DNA from: Acanthosepion pharaonis
Lineage: Eukaryota; Mollusca; Cephalopoda; Sepiida; Sepiidae
DNA: 64,000 bases
Assembly: GCA_903632075.3 (NCBI GenBank)
Contig: CAHIKZ030001198.1
Span: 281,001 to 345,000 of the forward strand
Reading direction: 5' to 3'
Shown here in pieces: positions 57,003 through 64,000 of this stretch; within the stretch, counting starts at the first letter, position 1, and each line of letters starts with the position of its first letter. The position numbers were made by a program, and so were the translations under genes. Below the pieces are notes generated by a model. It was not told the origin of the DNA and did not search any database. It saw only the letters and a program-made list of their open reading frames with translations.

Positions 57003-57050
57003 CACGCCGCGGCACAAGGGGATCGCGCGAAAACTTGTGCCGCGGCACGG
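57003..57050. repeat. GC-rich palindrome
   Basis: gccgcggcacaag (about 57006) pairs with cttgtgccgcggc (about 57034) around a ~15-base loop containing cgcgcg. This is a striking GC block in very A+T-rich DNA. Words such as 'ctcaacctttagcaagggcacgc' at 56256 resemble the opposite end of hAT-type MITEs, so this may be one terminus of a decayed hAT element spanning about 56245-57060. Confidence 0.55.
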
Positions 57051-57059
57051 TGGAATCAG

Positions 57060-59470
57060 TTCTACTTCTAAGAATAAATTCTTAGAAAAATTACAGAAAT
57101 ATTCTTTTTTATGTGAATGCAATAGTTTCGTAATAATTTTGAAAGATTTCTTGTTGGCGAGGGAATAAAATAAGTTTTTTTTTAAAAAAAAAAAAAAAAC
57201 TTAACTTAAGTTTGGTTATTTTTGTACACAAGAATTTGTAAATAAAATGCAGGAAGGAAACAGACATTAAAAAAAATCAAAAAAGAAACGTACCGATGAA
57301 TCGAAAAACAAAGATAAAAAAACTCACTGAATGGGTGATGAAATTAATTATGGTTTTTGCAAGAAGATATTTCTGTATTTGTATGTTATAATCGTAATTT
57401 CTTTAGGAAATTGATTTTTAATTTAAACGATTTTTCCTCAGTATTGGGTTCGATTTCAAAACTCCGTTTTTAAAAATAAATTCGGTCTTTTTTAACCATA
57501 AATTTAAAAAAGTACGGAAGCCTTAAGTCAAAGTGGTATTTATTTTCTAGGAACTCAGTTTACGAATGGCTTAACTTTGGATTCATTAAAGTAAACTTTC
57601 TTTACCAAGTACCTTCTACATAAAGAAAGACACAAAGCGCCCAGATTAACAATATATTATACATCGTAAATTGATGAACATTAGGCGGCTAGGCCTCATC
57701 ATGTTGGACATAAGGCCAAACGTATGAAATAAATTAGAGAACCCTCACTTTGGGAGGTCGGGGGGGTTGAGTCACATCTTTTCACTTTAAAAAGAAACAA
57801 AATTCCAAGAAAAAAAAACTATAATCTTCATAAAGAGGAGAGAAATTACATTAAAAAAATAATTTTCGTAGAAATTTTTTTTTTTTAAGTTTAAACGTTA
57901 AAAAGAAAAAAAAGAGAAAAGAATTGAGTAGATGAGTAGAAATTACTTTTAGAATAAAGATTAACCATAACAATTTTTGTCTGAATGTTGAACAGTCACC
58001 CGAGAAATAAAGTTTACCTTTTTTTAAATAATCTTCATTCAAAAAAAAAAAATTGAAGAAATTACATAAATACTGTAAAAAAAATTAAATCCAATGAAGC
58101 CAAATAAACTAAAATTTTGACGGATTTCATTTTTAGAAACATTTTATTTTTTTGTATTTGTTTTGTTTAAAACATAATTAAGTTTTAGACTGGAAATATG
58201 TTCTTTAAACAATTTTTAAAAACATTTAAATTAAAATTGTGTTTTAATTTTCTCTTTTTTTGGGGGGTGTAGAGGGGGAACATTAATTTCAGTCATAATT
58301 TTTATTTTATGATTCATTTTTTTAAATATATAAATTATCAACTGTCAACACTTTTACAAAAAGAGTTGTTACAAAATTTCTAAGTTTATATTTCATTCAG
58401 TAAATGAGACAAGGTAAAGAAAAAAATATATCACCAAAAAATCTGCAAAATTAAAATTTAGAAAATAACCTAAGTTTGAAAAAAAAATATGTGGGGGATA
58501 ATGGGTTCTTTATTCGTTTAATTTCTTTTAAATTGTATTTTTTATGCCCACTCCAAGAAGTTTAATGGGTAATTCGATAAAAAGTCTTCATTTAAATTGA
58601 ATAAAATAAACTCACCCAATCTGTTTATTTTCATCGTGAATTGATGACCTTAAAAAAAATTCAGCGCAACAACAAACGTGTCGACACTAAAACACTTTTT
58701 CTTTTATGTACCCTAATAATCTAGTAAGCTGAATTTCATGATTTATTTAGCCAACTAGAAACATTTTGCATGGAATTTAATCAAATTATTACAAAAGTGT
58801 TAAATTTAACTTTAAGTGTAGGTATTTCTCCGTCGTGAAGACTTCAGTAATCTTTGCAAGAAATGGCGTCCTTCTTACGTTTCAAATTTTTATGTCAACC
58901 ACAAAAATGAAGGTTATATACTCTGGCTGGATCATGACATCGCAAGATTTTAAATCTGGGTATACATTAATTAATCAGTCTTTTAAAAGAGCTTAAATCA
59001 GGGAAGAAAGTTCTGCAAGGAAGCAAAAACAAGGTCTGATTTTTTTTTTTTTTTTTGGCCTCGTGCTAAAAAGCGGCTTTCCTCTTTTCACAAAAAATCG
59101 TTAACAACATGAACGTTTAAAATTCCACATTTTTTACTCGATGTACAATTGTAGACTATGACGATGTTTAACATCGACGTTTATAAAATAAAACTAAAAG
59201 TAAATATATGTCCCTGAGCCTTGATCAATTCAGAGACATCAGGGTGCGCTCTTGCTCCTTCACCACATTACGCGATGCCAATGGGGATATTCCTGGACGC
59301 AAAAATTGAAATACACGGTACACCTGTTTTATTTTATCGATGCGAAATATATACCTGTCTCTCAGTATTAGCCGCAGACATAGTGTACATTTGACACCAA
59401 CTAGTGGGGACTCTTTTATGAAATTAATGACACTAAGCGACATGCCCTTAATCCCGGAAGTACACTAAAG
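57060..59470. other. A+T-rich, no gene seen
   Basis: Only short frames without recognisable homology. A short - strand frame at 59443-59225 is somewhat richer in G+C and looks protein-like (SPLVGVKCTLCLRLILRD), but I cannot assign it. Confidence 0.4.
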
Positions 59471-59477
59471 CGGATAT

Positions 59478-59690
59478 TTGTGGGTAGTGTGACGATTATT
59501 GGTGGTAAAAGTAAAAGCGGCAAGCCGAGTTCAAATTCAGGATTTAGTCTACTGCATTCTCTTTCGCATTTGGGGAAGGCGTGAACCCGTCTCTTCTCCC
59601 CTACCCAGATGTAAAATAACTGAGCAGACTGTGCTTGTGGCTTTTGGTGGTAACCACTCTTAGTCTAAGACGAATCTAGGGGAAACGCTG
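59478..59690 (+). repeat. possible tRNA-derived SINE fragment
   Basis: gagttcaaattcagg (about 59527) is a B-box-like word at the expected distance after a gattattggtggtaaaag head. The body has 'ctcttctcccctacccag', similar in position to the SINE copies at 15795 and 49760. It is more diverged and may be another subfamily. Confidence 0.5.
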
Positions 59691-60014
59691 TTACATAAGC
59701 TGCAATGACCAATCAAAATACAAGTATATGAGAATTTAAAAAAAAAACTTGACAACGTACCTTGGTTATAATAATTAATGCTTTAATCTTAGGGTTAGAT
59801 TAAAATAGAAATCATTCTAATTAATATTAAATTTTACTATAAAATTGAAAATGAAAAATTACCAATTTTAAATTTAATCTGTGTTAAGTTAAAATATTAT
59901 AAAATTATTTAAAGAAGAAACTGAGGAAAAAATACATATGTTTTGTCATTTATTTTGTTTTAATTGAAAGGCCAAAAATTCAGTTAGAATAAACGTTAAA
60001 ATCTAATGTTGATG

Positions 60015-60545
60015 CTAAGCTTCGTTACAACTTAAATACATTTGAAGTGATGATATGGGCAGGGGAGGGTGAACTCTCGCAAAAGACAATACATACACAA
60101 TCAGATTATAATCCACAAACACGTAGACATATTTATTGTATATACATACAATGAAAGGCATATATAAGCGATCATACACACATACATTAATAAAGGCACA
60201 CACCAACAAATATTCAAATTTTAAAGTGTTAGTAAACGAATTCGAACAAACTATTAAAATATAATTTACATGGGAAAAGATATATAGATGGAAATGGTTC
60301 ATTAGATAAAATTTAATGTGGGTAGAATAGAAAAACAAATATTCGTCAATGCACAACGTAAAGAAAAAAGACATAAACATATAGAAATGGATAGAAAAAT
60401 AAATATATACGCATACACACACATAAAAAATCAAATTCAAATGTCCAGGCAAAATGTAACACTTAAAATAAAACCAGCTAATATATAAAAAAGAAAACAC
60501 ATAAACACACAAATATATATAAATATTTCATATATACTTATATAC
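60015..60545. repeat. ATAC/ATAT-rich simple-sequence block
   Basis: Degenerate acacat/tatata repeats give a long open frame on the - strand (60512-60015) with a Tyr/Val/Phe/Cys-rich translation. This composition is what such repeats produce, so I do not call a gene. Confidence 0.7.
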
Positions 60546-60909
60546 ACGTGATTCTGTTGGGATTAAAAACTCGGTTCGCTTGGAGTAGGGAACGTTATAC
60601 GTCTTCTTGCCTCTATAACATTCTGTGAATGAAGAGAGAAAAAAGAAAAAGCGGGTTTGAGTCCTTTCATTTTATACTGCTTTATACAATACCACGTAGT
60701 GTACGTTAAGAGAAGTTTCCAGGCAGACAAGGTGGGGTAATCCCACAACAGAATCATAGGTCAATGAACTGAAGTACTTAACTGACCTTATAATATACTC
60801 TAATACCCATTTTACATGACTTTAAAATGCCTCTGTAATTGGTCAAATTTCAAAATTTTCTTGGATGCTTGCATTACCTGAACCCCTACCTGTATGGGTT
60901 CGTTGAGCC

Positions 60910-61022
60910 TGTCGGAGTTAACTCCTCCGTTAGTTCGTTAACCCTTTCACCAGGGGTCTCTCTTCGCTGCTATAAATAGCCGCTGACCCTTCGCATCTTT
61001 CTCTTTTTTCCCTCACGCCTTC
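60910..61022 (+). promoter_or_regulatory. promoter-like left arm of inverted repeat
   Basis: This arm is about 95% identical to the reverse complement of 61396-61507. It contains gctataaatagccgctg (a TATA box at about 60970) followed, 25-35 bases on, by the pyrimidine run tctttctcttttttccctc. The segment is richer in G+C than its surroundings. The layout resembles an RNA polymerase II core promoter reading to the right. It adjoins a Penelope-like fragment, so it may be that element's LTR-like terminus. Confidence 0.65.
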
Positions 61023-61395
61023 GCGTCGACACCTGGAGGTAAATCTCTCTTTTTCCTCAGGCTTTCAGCTTACAACCTCGAAATGTAGGCGCTAACAAGG
61101 GATAGCGTGGGAACACGCTAAGCACAATACACACACACACGCGCACATACAGAATATTCACACTCACACACTTTGTCTTTTGTAACTGTTTTCGTGTAAC
61201 TTGTTATTAATATATATTTGTATATACATATATTATCGGTCTTGTGTCTTATTTTTTTTCTTTGCATTCTTTGGACTTGATTCAAGTCCAACCTTTTCAT
61301 GTAGTTGGACCGGCGAGCAGGAGAATCTGAACCCACGCGTGTTTCTTCTACGTCTACTCAACAACATAACAGCTGCGGTCCTCTACAAGTGGGAA

Positions 61396-61507
61396 GGCCT
61401 GAGAGAGAAAAAAGAGAAAGAGGCGAAGGGTCAGCGGCTATTTATAGCAGCGAAGAGAGACCCCTGGTGAAAGGCTTAACGAACTAAAGGAGGAGTTAAC
61501 TCCGACA
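61396..61507 (-). promoter_or_regulatory. promoter-like right arm of inverted repeat
   Basis: Mirror copy of 60910-61022, with the TATA box and pyrimidine tract on the - strand, so the two arms point towards each other across about 370 bp. That interval contains a CA microsatellite (about 61124-61146) and a short gattcaagtccaac/gttggac palindrome near 61280-61310. Confidence 0.65.
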
Positions 61508-61935
61508 ATACCTCCCACCGGAAAATTCTTCGTTCATTCGAGTCCCACATTTCGCAGACACCTCTTCCGAGTAAGACCCCCCGCATAGAGGAGAACATGA
61601 CTAAGGACTGTGTGTACGCCATCCTGTGCAGTTGTGGTAAGAAATATATAGGAAAATCAGGCCGCCCGCTTAATGTATGACTGCAAAACATCGTAAAGCG
61701 GTAACACGAGAGGAAATAGCAAAATTAGGCGTAGCTGATCACATATGGAGGGAAAAGAGAGATCATCACCAAACCCCCCACCCCGCCCTTGTAGGATGAG
61801 GTTGAAATAACAGAGAACATCACTGGAAAATAATAAAATTTAAGGAATCAACATATATGCTAGGCCACAAAAATCTCTTGAGCCGACCAAGCATAAAAAT
61901 GAACAAATGTCTTCAAGGACACATGGCCAGTGTAT
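61508..61935 (+). pseudogene. Penelope-like element GIY-YIG endonuclease remnant
   Basis: The + strand reads KTPRIEENMTKDCVYAILCS and then CGKKYIGKSGRPLNV before a TGA at about 61678. VYAI...KKYIGKSGR matches the GIY-YIG nuclease core (here VYA-YIG), which sits at the C-terminus of Penelope-like retroelement proteins. Beyond the stop, other frames still give ADHIW and YMLGHKNL-type words to about 61890, the usual end of the domain. The RT part is absent. The unusual mirrored arms just upstream fit the inverted terminal arrangements known for Penelope-like elements. Confidence 0.8.
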
Positions 61936-62080
61936 AAAGGCGTTGGTTAGATCCAGTGACTAGACTCAATGGTTGCTGAGACATTAGGTTTATAAATCCC
62001 AGAAATTCATACACAGATGTCCTCAAGGACACATGACCAAGTGAATAAAGACGTTGGTTAGATCCAGTGACTAGGCCCAG
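61907..62080 (+). repeat. tandem duplication, 110-bp period
   Basis: 61907-61965 and 62017-62075 share 'tcaaggacacatg.cca', 'aataaag' or 'tataaag', and 'cgttggttagatccagtgac'. This lies directly downstream of the GIY-YIG remnant and could be the element's 3' repeat region. Confidence 0.85.
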
Positions 62081-62184
62081 TTTGAATTCAATACCAGTGT
62101 GAGTTCAATACCAGGCTACAACAGTGGTGTACCAAAACTTGGAGAATTGAGTTAAAGGGAAATAATCGAAACATCCAGAAGGGG

Positions 62185-62300
62185 CATGGCACGTGGAACT
62201 AGAACAATCTACCCCGGTGGACGAAATAAAAGGTTCGGTTCGAAATTCCAATCACCTGAAGAATAAAGCCTTAGTAATATACCAAGATAAAGAGGATTAA
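62185..62300 (+). repeat. arm of the inverted-arm family (R3)
   Basis: Contains 'agaacaatctacc', 'ggttcggttcgaaattcc' and 'cacctgaaga', the right-arm words of 41570-41680 and 51510-51600. Confidence 0.65.
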
Positions 62301-63355
62301 CTTTTGGAGCCAAATTAATTATGTTCTTAATCTCAACTGTTTTTTTTTTTTGTTTTTTTTAACTTTCTACAGCAGCAAACTGCCGTAGACCCAAACCGAA
62401 ACTAAAAATCTTCGCTCCCAGTGGAACTATAAAATTTGAGATAGGCCTTTAGGTCACGCGCGATCACATTGCCTTAAATACAGATGTTAATTAGGTCTGG
62501 TTGTGAAGCTTCAGCAGTTAACTGCTCTTTGCACACCTTGAGAATGTGCAGGTAAATTCGGTAACTCTAACGTTGTTCAGTTCATTAGAATTTCTTACGG
62601 TTCATTATTTGAAAAACCTTCTGCAATCTCAGGTTCACAGATTCCATTTTGTGAGAGGGTAATCGAATTTGACCAATGTGTCGATTTTGTGTTTTTTCTA
62701 AATCTCTTCTTTGGTGGCTCACTACTTTTGAAACAAAAAAAAAATAGTTTTATTGAAAAATTTACCCATATTTGGTTATATTTTTGTGATGTAATCTGAA
62801 TGACCTTTTAAAATTAGTCTTGTAAACTGAAATAACTAATTACGTAGGAAGAAAGGTTTACTTACATTAAATGTTTACTTACAATTTTTTAATAGCTTCT
62901 TTACTCGCCTCAAATTCATTTGACTTGATTTTTTTTAATGCAACATTCTGTATTTAGGTCGGCTATTGCTTTATTCTCTGGATCATGTTGAAGATATACA
63001 GTTCTTGGTTATGGAATGTATTATCCCTTGTAATTTTAAACCTATTAACTGCATATATTTCAATTATAAATTATTTGGGGCCGTACTATAAAACCTTCAC
63101 TGATCACCGGAATGAAATTCCAACGCCCCAATTTTGAACCTAAATTTAACTTTTAAAACTCGTTTCCTCAAAAAACGCTAACGATTTGGAAAAAAAATAT
63201 TTTGTGTAATTATTCATCATGCTAAACCCCAATTTTCAAATTGTGTGCAATACCACGGTTCAAAAATCAACCTGCCTTAATGTTCACATTAAAAATATCA
63301 TATTTCATCTCTGAATTATTCAAAAGATCAGGTGAAACGTGAAAGCGACGTTGTT
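62301..63355. other. no gene seen
   Basis: A+T-rich sequence with T-runs (62340-62360). No conserved frame or repeat identified. Confidence 0.4.
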
Positions 63356-63359
63356 CTTG

Positions 63360-63645
63360 CACAACTATTTAGATTAGAAGCACCATCTTTGAGGATATTT
63401 TTCTTATTCCCAAAGCTTCTGTTAGAATCTGCCGCATCATATTCATCTCAGTTCCTTTACCATCAGTCCCACACTTAATCTTCGATCTGAGCACATCAAG
63501 ATTCGCGCATTCTCCATATTTGCTCCTGTTCTTTGCGTTTTGGCTTCCCAATTTTTGCATCATTGTGAACATCACGCACTTCCCTGAACCGCCTGTGCCA
63601 CTCAACAATACTCGGTTTAGTCATAGCATCTTCACCATAAGCCAT
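63360..63645 (-). pseudogene. mariner transposase N-terminal fragment
   Basis: The - strand frame from the ATG at 63645 reads MAYGEDAMTKPSIVEWHRRF, then REVRDVHNDAKIGKPKTQ and SDRRLSV, the helix-turn-helix of mariner/SETMAR-type transposases. After a stop near 63440 a second frame continues MMRQILTEALGIRKISSKMV, matching the next part of the same domain, so a frameshift has occurred. The catalytic domain is not seen. Confidence 0.75.
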
Positions 63646-64000
63646 TTTAATATGCCTAACGTTTCACTAGTACATTTACTATTATTCACACAGAACTTGA
63701 TATATTAACATACTCCAGATTATTTTAATTCTTTTCCGCTTACAATAACACACGATAACGTACAAATTCCTCTACTGCTCGTCAATGAGTAACTCAGCTG
63801 GTCTGCGTCGAAAGAAGAAATTAGAACATATGTGAACGTACTCAGTTACAAATGTTTGCCCGACTCATTACCTCAGAGACGCTGCCGTCATTCCAGGAAT
63901 TAAATTATCACGTCACGTATATTTACATTAAAAAATTTTAATATAAAGCGCCATTGAAGTCCTGTAAAGGGCTGATAAGCCGCAGAAAATGAATCAATTT

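Noticed and set aside
59225..59443. Possible exon on the - strand (SPLVGVKCTLCLRLILRD)
   Set aside because: The composition is somewhat gene-like, but I recognise no family, and there are no convincing splice sites or partner exons.
60015..60512. Long open frame on the - strand (165 codons)
   Set aside because: It is produced by degenerate ATAC/ATAT repeats. The translation is a Tyr/Val/Phe/Cys-rich string with no domain and no splice or promoter support.

Overview
This window is animal nuclear DNA: strongly A+T-rich, with multi-exon genes split by GT-AG introns and a dense load of decayed transposons. I found no bacterial operons, rRNA genes or CRISPR arrays. The mix of transposons (Tx1-like LINE, Penelope-like element with a GIY-YIG domain, Ty3/Gypsy, mariner/Tc1, hAT, tRNA-type SINEs) and the ATAC/TA microsatellites suggest a lophotrochozoan, perhaps a cephalopod mollusc. 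That placement is an inference and is tentative.

Two host genes are recognisable and they converge. On the + strand, five exons (8998-9197, 15386-15555, 17402-17627, 19513-19704, 21720-21865) encode the C-terminal half of carnitine O-palmitoyltransferase 2 (CPT2), the inner-mitochondrial-membrane enzyme that regenerates long-chain acyl-CoA. Its 5' exons must lie left of the window. On the - strand, three exons (45377-45153, 40470-40097, 32802-32407) encode nearly all of MEI4, a factor needed for meiotic double-strand-break formation. Splice phases agree at every junction of both genes.

Layout. 1-640: 3' ends of a LINE family, called LINE-A here. 1.3-7.1 kb: a near-complete but dead Tx1-like LINE, antisense to CPT2. 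7.9-8.4 kb: another LINE-A end. 8.4-10.5 kb: a roughly 300-bp inverted repeat that brackets the first visible CPT2 exon. 10.8-11.6 kb: a mariner remnant. 12.0-13.3 kb: a hAT remnant. 14.3-21.9 kb: the other CPT2 exons, with SINE, LINE-A and unclassified repeats in the introns. 22-32 kb: intergenic DNA with foldback elements, a near-perfect hairpin, a TA-flanked palindrome, a hAT-type MITE, LINE ends and a mariner. 32.4-45.4 kb: MEI4, whose last intron holds a complete-length Ty3/Gypsy element (two LTRs, 5-bp target duplication, 33783-37624) and whose other intron holds a deleted mariner and a TTAA-flanked MITE. 45.4-64 kb: no recognisable host gene, only LINE, SINE, Tc1/mariner, MITE and Penelope-like remnants and simple repeats.

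No transposon here looks able to move by itself: each recognisable coding region has stops, frameshifts, deletions or lost catalytic residues. The points most worth a second look are the inverted repeat around the CPT2 exon, the mirror-image promoter-like arms beside the Penelope-like GIY-YIG fragment (60910-61507), a hairpin that carries a 33-bp copy of nearby sequence, and a dispersed family with long inverted arms and a tRNA-like centre.
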